From Streptomyces sp. NRRL WC-3742 (GTDB taxonomy: Bacteria > Actinomycetota > Actinomycetes > Streptomycetales > Streptomycetaceae): a stretch of DNA of 39,676 nucleotides. A program made the position numbers and the translations under genes. The notes below the pieces were generated by a model that worked only from the letters and a program-made list of their open reading frames with translations, was not told the origin of the DNA and did no database searches. The DNA lies in assembly GCF_000720635.1 (NCBI RefSeq), contig NZ_JOCF01000075.1, positions 1-39,676 on the forward strand. The letters run 5' to 3'. Positions 19,954-27,970 of this stretch are shown here, in pieces. Position 1 is the first letter of the stretch. Each line of letters starts with the position of its first letter.

Positions 19954-20415
19954 TCACCGGGCCTCCACGGCGGTGCACCGCCACTGCCCGGCGGGGCCGC
20001 GGCGCTCCAGGCGGAAGGCGACCATGTGGTGGCGCCGGCCGAGGTCGACCCGTACGCACGCCTCCACGGCGCCTGGTGAGGGCGAGCGGTCGTGCACCGG
20101 CCCGAGCCGGGGCCGGTCGGCCGCACCGCCGCGGCGCAGCGCCCCGACGCGGACGAGCGAGGCGAGCTGCCCGTAGCCGTCCAGGGTGGTGTGCCGCATC
20201 AGCTGGCCCGAGGGGCGGACGCCGGTGAGCACCTCGACGAGCTGGTGGGCGAAGCGGGCGGCCAGCGCGCGGGCGTCCTGGTCGTCGGGCGGGGTGGCGA
20301 CGGCGGCCGCGCAGGCGGCGCGGGGGTGCAGGGGGCGTCGCCCGGCCCGGTCGCAGTCGGAGGGGCGCGGCTGGCGGTGCGGGTGGGCGGCGAGGCGGTT
20401 GAGGCGGGCGGTCAC
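19954..20415 (-). CDS. Rv3235/DUF6459-family protein
   Basis: A 153-residue protein matching the actinobacterial Rv3235 family: a short basic, Pro-rich start, then ARALAARFAHQLVEVLTGVR with the motif RPSGQLMRHTT, and a terminal segment ending in HHMVAFRLERR. Its function is unknown; genes of this family lie close to secA in mycobacteria too, which suggests but does not show an export-related job. GTG at 20415 is preferred because AGGAG lies 7 bases upstream; a longer reading from 20544 adds only a non-conserved leader. It converges on secA. Confidence 0.8.
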   Translation of the reverse strand: MTARLNRLAAHPHRQPRPSDCDRAGRRPLHPRAACAAAVATPPDDQDARALAARFAHQLVEVLTGVRPSGQLMRHTTLDGYGQLASLVRVGALRRGGAADRPRLGPVHDRSPSPGAVEACVRVDLGRRHHMVAFRLERRGPAGQWRCTAVEAR

Positions 20416-20568
20416 GGGGGCTCCTGGGGCGGTCGGTGCAGGGCGGTGCAGGGCGGTGCGGGTACGGACGAGGTTCAGGCTGGAGGGCGTCCGTACGAGG
20501 CGGCAATGCCTTTTCGAGCCCGGGGGAATCCGCGCCAAGTTCACCTATCCGGGCGAATTGACAGGTGC

Positions 20569-20634
20569 GGCGCCCGGCCGGGCGCCCGCCCGCTCGGCAC
20601 GCGGTTGACGGGCCCGCGCGGGCCGTACGGCCCG
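20569..20634. repeat. Cluster of three perfect GC palindromes
   Basis: Within 66 bases lie three perfect palindromes: an 18-base one at 20569-20586 (GGCGCCCGG arms), GGCCCGCGCGGGCC at 20611-20624 and CGGGCCGTACGGCCCG at 20619-20634. They sit in the 344-base divergent gap (20416-20759) between the Rv3235-type and patatin-like genes, which holds no other feature I can name. They may be operators or chance products of high GC. Confidence 0.5.
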
Positions 20635-20759
20635 GAAAGGGGACGCCGGGTTCGGCGGACCGGGTGGCCCCCGGCAGGCCCGTCCCGTTGCGCCGGGCCA
20701 GCGAGGGTGCGCACGATCGGAGCCTGACCGGGGGCGCGGCACGAGGACGGGCGGCCGGA

Positions 20760-22001
20760 ATGACGACACGGGTGGCGGCGACGCCGGCCCCGGCGGTGGC
20801 GGGAGACGCCCCGCCGTCGGCCGGCCCGCCCCGGCAGGCCCCAGGCCCTGCCGGGGCGATCTTGCCGGGCACGCGACGCCGGATCATCCCGCCTGAACGT
20901 ACGGCCGAACCGCCCAAGTACGTCCAGTACGAGGGCGGCCCGGCCGCACGCCCGGACGGGCGCCCGACGCCGCGCGCTGATCCGGCAAGATCGCCCCGGC
21001 AGGCCCTGGTCCTCGGCGGCGGAGGGATGCTCGGCGCGGCCTGGACGGTCGGCGCACTCTGCGCCGTCGAGGAGGCCGTCGGCCGCCCGCCGGGCGAGGC
21101 GGACCTGCTGCTGGGCACCTCGGCCGGCTCGATCCTCGCCGCGCTGCTGACCGCCGGGGTGCGCCCCGAGCAGCTGCGCGACCACCAGCGGGGCCTGCCG
21201 ATCACCGAGGGCCCGCTGGCCGGGGTGGACTTCGACTACGACACGGCGGTCGGCGGCGCGCTGCCGCCCCGCCCCCGGGCCGGGATCGGCTCGCCCGGGC
21301 TGCTGCGCGAGGCCGTGCGGCACCCGGGGGAGTACCCGCTGCTGACGATGGTCTCGGCGGTGGCGCCGCACGGGCGCGGCTCCCTGGCGCCGGTCGGCGA
21401 GCTGGTGCGGGGCCTGCTCGGCCCGGCGGCCCTGCCCACGGGCGGTGCGGCGCCGCTACGGGTGGCCGCCGTGGACTACCGCACCGGCCACCGGGTGGTC
21501 TTCGGCGATCCGGACGCCCCGGCCGCCTCCGCCGCCGAGGCGGTGACGGCCTCCTGCGCGATCCCCGGCTGGTTCGCGCCGGTGCGGCTGAACGGCTCGG
21601 CGTACGTGGACGGCGGCTGCTGGTCCGCCACCAACGCCGACCTGCTGCTCGGCCGGGGCCTGGAGGAGGTGTACGTCCTCGCCCCGATGGCCCTGCGCCT
21701 GGCCCCGAGGCCCGGAACCGGCGAGCGCGGCACCCTGGCCGCGCTGCGCGAGTGGCGCGAGCGGGACCGCCCGCGCGGGGTGCTGGCGCAGCTGGTCAGC
21801 CGCTACCGCCGCTCCGTCACCCGGCAGCTGCTGCGCGAGGCCGCGCTGCTGCGCGCCGAGGGCGTACGGGTGCGGCTGCTCGCCCCGACACCGGCCGATC
21901 TGGCGGTCATGGGCCCCAACATGATGGACCCGGTCCGCCGGGGCGAGGTGCTGGAGAGCGCCCTGCGGACCACCCGCGAGATGCTGCGGGCGGCCCGGTA
22001 G
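20760..22001 (+). CDS. Patatin-like phospholipase
   Basis: A 413-residue protein with an unusual about 80-residue Pro/Ala/Arg-rich leader followed by a patatin domain. The oxyanion loop is GGGGMLG (86-92), the nucleophile is Ser121 in GTSAG, and the partner Asp284 stands in VDGG. This makes it a serine acyl hydrolase acting on lipids; the substrate is unknown. No signal peptide or membrane helix is evident, so it is probably cytoplasmic. ATG at 20760 is the only good start, as no closer start stands before the domain. It ends 69 bases before the DUF6912 gene. Confidence 0.87.
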   Translation: MTTRVAATPAPAVAGDAPPSAGPPRQAPGPAGAILPGTRRRIIPPERTAEPPKYVQYEGGPAARPDGRPTPRADPARSPRQALVLGGGGMLGAAWTVGALCAVEEAVGRPPGEADLLLGTSAGSILAALLTAGVRPEQLRDHQRGLPITEGPLAGVDFDYDTAVGGALPPRPRAGIGSPGLLREAVRHPGEYPLLTMVSAVAPHGRGSLAPVGELVRGLLGPAALPTGGAAPLRVAAVDYRTGHRVVFGDPDAPAASAAEAVTASCAIPGWFAPVRLNGSAYVDGGCWSATNADLLLGRGLEEVYVLAPMALRLAPRPGTGERGTLAALREWRERDRPRGVLAQLVSRYRRSVTRQLLREAALLRAEGVRVRLLAPTPADLAVMGPNMMDPVRRGEVLESALRTTREMLRAAR

Positions 22002-22070
22002 GTGATCACAGCCCTTATTCTGGGGCCGCTGAGTAGCAGTGCCGCTGGACGAGACCGGAGAGTGCCACCG

Positions 22071-22580
22071 ATGCGCGTGTACGTGCCCACCACCCTGAAC
22101 GGCCTGGCGGCGGCGTACCAGGGCGGCGCCCTGGACGAGTCGGCGGCCTACGCCGTGACGCCGGCGCTGCGCGAGTGGTACGTCAGCGACGACCTGGAGG
22201 AGCTGGAGTACGCGGCGCTGAACCGGGCCGCGCAGTCCTCGCTGCGGCTGCTCGCGGCCGACGCGGACGCCCCGCGCCGCCGCGTCGTGGTGGCGCTGGA
22301 CGTGGCCGACTCGGCCGTGCGCCCCTTCCCCGGCGACGAGTACCAGGACCAGGCGTCGCTCGGCCGGGTGGTGCTGGCCGGGCCCGTGAAGCTGGCGAAG
22401 GCGGCCTCCGTGCACGCCGACGTCGCCGACGCCGAGGTGGTCGAGGACGTCTCGGCCGCGGTGGCGGCCGTGGCCGCCGCCGACGCGGGCGACCAGGACG
22501 CCCAGTTCACCGTGGACGGCGCCGAGGACCACGACCTGCTCTGGTTCGCGACCCAGGAGATCCCCGCGCTCCTGGGGTGA
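22071..22580 (+). CDS. DUF6912-family protein
   Basis: A 169-residue protein recognisable by its start MRVYVPTTLNGLAAAY and the segments YAVTPALREWY and RRVVVALDVADSAVR. The family is found across streptomycetes and other actinobacteria near secA and has no known function. It is acidic and soluble, without signal peptide. ATG at 22071 has GGAGAG about 9 bases upstream; an earlier GTG at 22002 would add a poorly conserved leader. It probably shares a transcript with the lipase gene and converges on the L,D-transpeptidase gene. Confidence 0.8.
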   Translation: MRVYVPTTLNGLAAAYQGGALDESAAYAVTPALREWYVSDDLEELEYAALNRAAQSSLRLLAADADAPRRRVVVALDVADSAVRPFPGDEYQDQASLGRVVLAGPVKLAKAASVHADVADAEVVEDVSAAVAAVAAADAGDQDAQFTVDGAEDHDLLWFATQEIPALLG

Positions 22581-22598
22581 CGACCCGCGGTCCGCCCC

Positions 22599-22618
22599 GC
22601 CGCCGCCCTACCGGCGGC
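22599..22618. terminator. Short hairpin between converging genes
   Basis: GCCGCCG-CCCTAC-CGGCGGC lies in the 40-base gap between the ends of the DUF6912 and L,D-transpeptidase genes and could end transcription from either side. The stem is only seven bases and has no T run. Confidence 0.45.
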
Positions 22619-22620
22619 TG

Positions 22621-23877
22621 CTACCACTGGGCCCAGGTGAGGTTCCAGCCGCCGAGGCCGTTGTCGGGGGCGACGGTCTTCTCCTTGGTGTTCACGATCT
22701 TGACGACGTCGCCGATCATCGAGCTGTTGTAGAACGACCCCGCGGGGGAGGTGTCGCGGCCGCCCTCCACGTCCTTGAGGGCGATGCAGCCGTGGCTGGT
22801 GTTCTCGGTGCCGAACGGGTCCCCCTTGTACCAGTAGTTTCCGTGGAGGTAGGTGCCGCTCCGCGTCAGCCGCATCGCGTGGGGGACGTCGGGGATGTTG
22901 TACTCCTTGCCCAGGCCGACGGTCTGGGAGTCCATGTGGGTGATGGGCTCCTTGGACATGATGACCATGGTTCCGCCCCAGGAGGGGTGCTGGGCGTCGC
23001 CGAGGGTGGCCGGCACGGTGGTGGACTTGCCGTCCCGCTCGATCGTGATCTGGTGCTTGGCGGAGTCCGCGGTGGTGATCTGGGAGCGGCCGATGGTGAA
23101 CGGTTCGTCCTTGTCGACGTCGCCCCAGACGCCGGGGGCGACCTCGACGTTCTTCAGCCGGTAGTGGATGGTGACCTTGGTGTTCGGCTTCCAGTAGTCC
23201 GCCGGGCGGAAGTCGAGCCGGTTGTCGCCGAACCAGTGGCCCTTCACCTCGGTGCCGTTGTCCGTCTCGAAGGTGATGGCCTTGGCGACGGCGTCCTTGT
23301 TCACGACCTTGCTGCTGAAGTCCACCTTGACGATCATGCCCACGCCGTAGGTCTGGCCGTCGGCGACGTTGTCGTTGGTGGACACCTGCTTGCCGGCCGC
23401 CGCCGTGGTGAAGGCGCTGGTGATCGCGGAGACCAGACCGGCGGCGTCCTTCGCCTGGGCGTTCACCGTGTACGCCGTGCCGGGGGCGAGCGCGGCGGAG
23501 GGCTTCCAGCCGCTGCCGTCCGGGGTGATCGAGCCCTGGACGGGCTTGCCGTTCTTGTCGGTCACGGCGACGGCGGTGAGCTTGCCCTGGGAGACGGACA
23601 CCTGGAGCGCGGTCGGTGCGACCGCCTGGGACCCGTCCTTCGGCTCCACGTTCAGCACCGCGGCCGAGGTCTTCGGCGTCGCCGCGGTGGCGTCCCCGCC
23701 GGGCGCGTCGGTGGCGGCTGTCGCGGCGGTGGCGGGTGCGGCCTCGGGGGCCTTGTCCTTGTCGTCGCCGCAGGCCGCGGACATCAGCAGGACCCCGCCC
23801 ATCGCCAGTGCCACCGCACCGCGGCGGAGACGGTCGTTGGTGCGAATCGCGGCCGGGGCCGTCCGTACAGTGCTCAC
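22621..23877 (-). CDS. Lipoprotein L,D-transpeptidase (YkuD)
   Basis: A 418-residue lipoprotein. The signal peptide ends in the lipobox LMSAAC (Cys36); a Thr/Ala-rich linker (40-70) follows, then two immunoglobulin-like modules (about 72-265) and a YkuD catalytic domain with His345 (HGNYW) and SHGC (nucleophile Cys364). This is the architecture of the actinobacterial Ldt enzymes that form 3-3 cross-links in peptidoglycan, a beta-lactam-insensitive step. GTG at 23877 is chosen for GGGAG 8 bases upstream and a correct signal peptide. It is divergent from a membrane-tethered XRE-type gene, which may respond to envelope state. Confidence 0.94.
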   Translation of the reverse strand: MSTVRTAPAAIRTNDRLRRGAVALAMGGVLLMSAACGDDKDKAPEAAPATAATAATDAPGGDATAATPKTSAAVLNVEPKDGSQAVAPTALQVSVSQGKLTAVAVTDKNGKPVQGSITPDGSGWKPSAALAPGTAYTVNAQAKDAAGLVSAITSAFTTAAAGKQVSTNDNVADGQTYGVGMIVKVDFSSKVVNKDAVAKAITFETDNGTEVKGHWFGDNRLDFRPADYWKPNTKVTIHYRLKNVEVAPGVWGDVDKDEPFTIGRSQITTADSAKHQITIERDGKSTTVPATLGDAQHPSWGGTMVIMSKEPITHMDSQTVGLGKEYNIPDVPHAMRLTRSGTYLHGNYWYKGDPFGTENTSHGCIALKDVEGGRDTSPAGSFYNSSMIGDVVKIVNTKEKTVAPDNGLGGWNLTWAQW

Positions 23878-24056
23878 AGGTTTGCTCCCTCTCGGTGTTC
23901 GGCGTCAGCTTCCGAGCCGGTTCGTCCCGGCCGCAACGGTGGGCCGGGCATCGGGGATGCGGGGACGCCCCTACCGTGGTTGAACTGGGGAGACGTAACC
24001 TTCCTGGGACGCCTCGGCGGGGCGCTGGGACGGGGGCACGAGCGGGGGGAGGACCG

Positions 24057-25208
24057 GTGCCGGAGGGGATCGGGGAATCGACGGGGGCGGACGCGGTCGC
24101 GCGGCTGCTCCAGGAGCTGAAGAGTCGGTCGGGGCTCAGTTACGGCGCGCTGGCGAAGCGGCTGCACGTGAGTACGTCGGCCCTGCACCGCTACTGCAAG
24201 GGCGATGCGGTGCCGGTGGAGTTCACCCCGCTGGAGCGCTTCGCGCGGCTGTGCCGGGCGACGCCGGAGGAGCACGCCGAGCTCTACCGGTTGTGGGTCG
24301 CCGCCGACGCGGCGCGGGGGAGCCGGCAGGCGTCCGCGCCCGCGGAACCGGAGCCGCCCGCGGCACCGGAGCCGGAAGCCGAGGCGGTGGCACAACCGGA
24401 GGAGCTGCCGGCCGTGCGCACCTCCGCCGCGCCGAAGCGGCGGCGCGTGCGCCGGGGCGTCCTTGCGGCCGTCGCCGCCGCCGCGGTGCTCGCCGCCGTC
24501 GGAGCCGTCGCCGTCGATCGCAGGACCGGTGCCCCCGAGCGCGCTCCCGCCACGGCTGCGCCCCCGTCCCCCGGCGCCACGTCGCCCGCCGCCGACCGGG
24601 GTGAGAGCGCCCCGATCACCGTCTCCGTCCGCCCGTCCGGCTGGGACTCCGAGTGCGACCGGTTCCTCGTCGACCGCCCGCCGTCGCAGGTCCCCCGCCC
24701 GCCCGAGGTGCTGGACGTCCCCGGCTGGGCCTCCGAGCTCGGGGCGGTCCCCGCCAAGTACCAGTCCATCAAGCTCACGGTGCAGGGCACCGGCAGCGAG
24801 ACCGTGGTGCTGACCGCCCTCAACGTCCGCATCGCCCGGATCGCGGCCCCGCTGACCTGGAACGCCTACGCCGTGGGGGAGGGCTGCGGCGGCGGGGTCG
24901 GCGTCCAGTCGTACGACCTCGACCTGGACGCGGCCCGCCCCCGTCCGGTCGTCTCCGCGGGCAGGAGCGGACTGCCGCTCAAGGTGAGCGAACGGGACCC
25001 GGAGGTCATCGAGGTCAACGCCGAGACCGACGCCCACGACGTCAGCTGGTACCTGGAGCTGGAGTGGTCCAGCGGTGACCGGAAGGGCACGGTGTCCGTC
25101 GGCCTCGGCGACGGCAGGCCGTTCCGCACCAGCGCGCTCAAGGGCCGGACGCAGTACCACTACCCGATCGGCGCGAACTCCTGGGAGCTGAGCCCCTTCC
25201 AGCAGTGA
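24057..25208 (+). CDS. Membrane-tethered XRE-type helix-turn-helix protein
   Basis: A 383-residue protein in three parts: an N-terminal XRE-like helix-turn-helix (11-75, LSYGALAKRLHVSTSALHRY), a Pro/Glu-rich linker, one membrane helix (about 133-153), and a roughly 220-residue extracytoplasmic domain with Cys in SECDR and EGCGGG and a beta-rich look. It could sense an envelope signal and act on DNA directly, but target genes are unknown. GTG at 24057 follows GGGGGAGG; longer frames upstream are not protein-like. It is divergent from the L,D-transpeptidase gene and overlaps or nearly abuts the HAD gene behind it. Confidence 0.83.
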   Translation: MPEGIGESTGADAVARLLQELKSRSGLSYGALAKRLHVSTSALHRYCKGDAVPVEFTPLERFARLCRATPEEHAELYRLWVAADAARGSRQASAPAEPEPPAAPEPEAEAVAQPEELPAVRTSAAPKRRRVRRGVLAAVAAAAVLAAVGAVAVDRRTGAPERAPATAAPPSPGATSPAADRGESAPITVSVRPSGWDSECDRFLVDRPPSQVPRPPEVLDVPGWASELGAVPAKYQSIKLTVQGTGSETVVLTALNVRIARIAAPLTWNAYAVGEGCGGGVGVQSYDLDLDAARPRPVVSAGRSGLPLKVSERDPEVIEVNAETDAHDVSWYLELEWSSGDRKGTVSVGLGDGRPFRTSALKGRTQYHYPIGANSWELSPFQQ

Positions 25209-25255
25209 CGCCCGCCCTACCCGGGTGTCGGCCGCGCCGTTTAACGTATGACCTC

Positions 25256-25912
25256 GTGCGCACTCACATCGTTTGGGACTGGAACGGCACGCTCTTCCAC
25301 GACATGGAGGCGGTGCTCGGGGCGAGCAACGCCGCGTTCGCGACCATCGGCGTCGGCCCGATGTCCATGCAGGAGTACCGGGAGCGGTACGAGATCCCGA
25401 TCCCCCGCTTCTACGAGCGGCTGCTCGGCCGGATGCCCTCCGAGGAGGAGTGGCGGGGCCTGGACGTCGCCTTCCACGAGCGCTACCGCCAGCTCAGCCC
25501 CGCCTGCGACCTGACCGAGGGCGTGCGGGAGCTGCTGGACGGCTGGGAGTCGGCGGGCAACAGCCAGTCGCTGCTGTCGATGTACGAGCACGAGAAGCTG
25601 GTGCCGCTGGTCGACGCCTTCGGGCTGACCGGCCGCTTCCTGCGGGTGGACGGCCGCAGCGGGCCGGCGGGCGGGAAGAAGGCGGAGTCGCTGGTCCGGC
25701 ACCTGGCCGGGCTCGGCGAGCGGGTGGACCCCGCCCGTACGGTCCTGATCGGCGATGCCGCGGACGACGCCCTGGCGGCGCTGGCGGCCGGCGCCCACGC
25801 GGTGCTGTACACGGGCGGCTCGCACACCAGGGAGAAGCTGGAGCCGATCGGCGTCCCGGTGGTGGACAGCCTGGCCGAGGCCGTGGAGCTGGCCGGGCGG
25901 CTCACCGGCTGA
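25256..25912 (+). CDS. HAD-family hydrolase with DxN motif
   Basis: A 218-residue haloacid dehalogenase-superfamily protein with a helical cap (about 20-90). Motif I is DWNGTLF, so the nucleophile Asp is present but the usual second Asp is Asn; motif IV is GDAADD. Most relatives are phosphatases, but the Asn may weaken or alter that activity. The GTG at 25256 (VRTHIVWDWN) has no ribosome binding site; TAACGT or TATGAC just upstream could be a -10 of a leaderless message. A GTG at 25205 overlapping the previous stop by four bases is the alternative and would add 17 residues. The stop lies inside an 8-base tandem repeat. Confidence 0.85.
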   Translation: MRTHIVWDWNGTLFHDMEAVLGASNAAFATIGVGPMSMQEYRERYEIPIPRFYERLLGRMPSEEEWRGLDVAFHERYRQLSPACDLTEGVRELLDGWESAGNSQSLLSMYEHEKLVPLVDAFGLTGRFLRVDGRSGPAGGKKAESLVRHLAGLGERVDPARTVLIGDAADDALAALAAGAHAVLYTGGSHTREKLEPIGVPVVDSLAEAVELAGRLTG

Positions 25913-25948
25913 TCGGCTCACCGGCTCACCGGCTGATCGGCTGATCGG
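25901..25948 (+). repeat. Six 8-base tandem repeats over the HAD stop codon
   Basis: Six exact head-to-tail units of two variants, A = CTCACCGG and B = CTGATCGG, run in the order A B A A B B. The HAD stop codon TGA is formed by the second unit. Because 8 is not a multiple of 3, gain or loss of an A unit before that stop would change the C terminus. Confidence 0.95.
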
Positions 25949-26054
25949 ATACGTGGCGGGCACCACGTCCGCCGCCCGCGTGTCTGAACGGGCGGATCGC
26001 GCCCTGCCTGGTCAGGCTGGACGGTGACCCACCAGCCGCCAGGACGGAGCCGTC

Positions 26055-27686
26055 ATGCCCATCGACGCAGTCACCGAGGTGCCGACGCCGCTCAACGAGC
26101 CGGTCCTCACGTACGCGCCGAACACCCCCGAGCGGGCCCGGCTGGTGCGGCGCCTGGACGAGCTGGCGGCCGAGCGGGTGCCGCTGCCGATGACGATCGG
26201 CGGCGAGCAGCGCTTCGGCGGGGGCGAGCGGATCGACGTCGTCCAGCCGCACCACCACGCCGCCCGGCTGGGCGTGCTGGGCAACGCCACCCGGGAGGAC
26301 GCCCGGGCGGCGGTGGACGCGGCGCTGGCGGCCGGGCGGCAGTGGCGCTCGCTCTCCTTCGACGACCGGGCGGCGGTGTTCCTGCGGGCGGCCGAGCTGC
26401 TGGCCGGTCCGTGGCGGGAGACGCTGAACGCGGCCACGATGCTCGGCCAGTCCAAGACGGCCCAGCAGGCCGAGATCGACTCCGCCTGCGAGCTGATCGA
26501 CTTCTGGCGCTTCAACGTCCACTTCGCCCGGCGGATCATGGCCGAGCAGCCGATCTCCTCGCCCGGTGTCTGGAACCGCGTGGACCACCGCCCGCTGGAG
26601 GGCTTCGTCTACGCGGTCACCCCGTTCAACTTCACGGCGATCGCGGGGAACCTGCCCACCGCCCCCGCGCTGATGGGCAACACCGTGGTCTGGAAGCCCG
26701 CGCCGACCCAGACGCTGGCCGCGTACCACCTGATGCGGCTGCTGGAGGCGGCGGGCCTGCCGCCCGGGGTGATCAACCTGGTGACCGGCGACGGCCTCCA
26801 GGTCTCCCCGGTGGCGCTGGCCGATCCGGCGCTGGCCGGGCTGCACTTCACCGGCTCCACCGCCACCTTCCAGTCGCTCTGGCAGACCATCGGCGCCAAC
26901 ATCGGCGGCTACCGCACCTACCCGAGGATCGTCGGCGAGACCGGCGGCAAGGACTTCCTGCTGGCCCACCGCTCGGCGGACCCGGACATCCTCAGGACGG
27001 CCCTGGTGCGCGGCGCCTTCGAGTACCAGGGCCAGAAGTGCTCGGCGCTCTCCCGCGCCTACCTGCCGCGCAGCCTCTGGCAGCGGATCAAGGACGAGTT
27101 CCTCGCCGAGGTCGACGCCCTGACGGTGGGCGACGTCACCGACCTGTCGAACTTCATGGGCGCCCTGATCGACAAGCGGGCCTTCGAGAGGATCCGCACG
27201 GCGATCGACCGGGCGAAGGCGGACCCGACGGTCGAGCTGGCGGCCGGGGGCCAGTACGACGACGCGATCGGCTGGTTCGTCCGCCCGACCGTCCTGGTCT
27301 CCTCCGACCACCGGGGCGAGATCTTCCGCACCGAGTACTTCGGCCCGATCCTCGCGATCCACGTCTACGAGGACTCCCGCTGGGAGGACGTGCTGGGCCG
27401 CGTCGACTCGGGCGCCCCGTACGGGCTGACCGGCTCGGTGATCGCGCAGGATCGTTACGCCATCGCCCAGGCCGTGGAGGAGCTGCGGTTCACCGCGGGC
27501 AACTTCTACATCAACGACAAGCCCACCGGGGCCGTCGTCGGCCAGCAGCCCTTCGGCGGCTCCCGGGCCTCCGGGACCAACGACAAGGCGGGCGCCGCGC
27601 AGAACCTGCTGCGCTGGACCTCGGCGCGGGCGATCAAGGAGACCTTCGTCCCGCCGACCACATCCGGTTACCCCCATATGGGCTAA
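26055..27686 (+). CDS. pruA: 1-pyrroline-5-carboxylate dehydrogenase
   Basis: A 543-residue aldehyde dehydrogenase of the P5C dehydrogenase type, oxidising glutamate semialdehyde to glutamate with NAD. It has TPFNFTAIAGNL (Asn192 region), the catalytic Glu295 in GETGGKD and Cys329 in YQGQKCSALSR, and the specific end PFGGSRASGTNDKAG. Length and motifs fit the stand-alone enzyme (no proline dehydrogenase domain). ATG at 26055 has GGAG 7 bases upstream. No proline dehydrogenase gene is in the window. The next gene on the same strand, NAD-glutamate dehydrogenase, uses its product. Confidence 0.94.
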   Translation: MPIDAVTEVPTPLNEPVLTYAPNTPERARLVRRLDELAAERVPLPMTIGGEQRFGGGERIDVVQPHHHAARLGVLGNATREDARAAVDAALAAGRQWRSLSFDDRAAVFLRAAELLAGPWRETLNAATMLGQSKTAQQAEIDSACELIDFWRFNVHFARRIMAEQPISSPGVWNRVDHRPLEGFVYAVTPFNFTAIAGNLPTAPALMGNTVVWKPAPTQTLAAYHLMRLLEAAGLPPGVINLVTGDGLQVSPVALADPALAGLHFTGSTATFQSLWQTIGANIGGYRTYPRIVGETGGKDFLLAHRSADPDILRTALVRGAFEYQGQKCSALSRAYLPRSLWQRIKDEFLAEVDALTVGDVTDLSNFMGALIDKRAFERIRTAIDRAKADPTVELAAGGQYDDAIGWFVRPTVLVSSDHRGEIFRTEYFGPILAIHVYEDSRWEDVLGRVDSGAPYGLTGSVIAQDRYAIAQAVEELRFTAGNFYINDKPTGAVVGQQPFGGSRASGTNDKAGAAQNLLRWTSARAIKETFVPPTTSGYPHMG

Positions 27687-27708
27687 AAGCGAACATCAGC
27701 CTCCGGTT

Positions 27709-27723
27709 TGGACATGGTGTCCA
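27709..27723. promoter_or_regulatory. Inverted repeat between pruA and gdh
   Basis: TGGACA-TGG-TGTCCA is a perfect inverted repeat; a further GGACAT stands near 27733. It lies 22 bases behind pruA and about 250 bases before gdh. A weak promoter-like pair, TGTGCA (27765-27770) and TAGGCT (27788-27793) with 17 bases between, lies downstream. The repeat could be an operator for gdh. Nothing else is seen in the 284-base gap. Confidence 0.35.
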
Positions 27724-27970
27724 GGACGGCCCGGACATCCTGCACCTTTGTGCCTACCTGTACCTGTGCACCTTCGATTGATCCGGTTAGGCTGGCTGGC
27801 GTCGTCGGGTGGCTTTCGCAGGACGAATCGTCCTACCCACTGTGAGGGCGTTTCATGCGTGCCATGAGCCCCTTTCAGTCGGATGGTGCGGCAGGATTGC
27901 GATAGACCCGTCGGTGTTCATCCACACACCACCGAGTCACGCAACGGCGCGCGACAGGAGCCAAGAAGTC

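Noticed and set aside
20558..20563. TTGACA as a -35 promoter box for the patatin-like gene
   Set aside because: No -10-like sequence stands 16-18 bases downstream; that place holds GC-only palindromic sequence.
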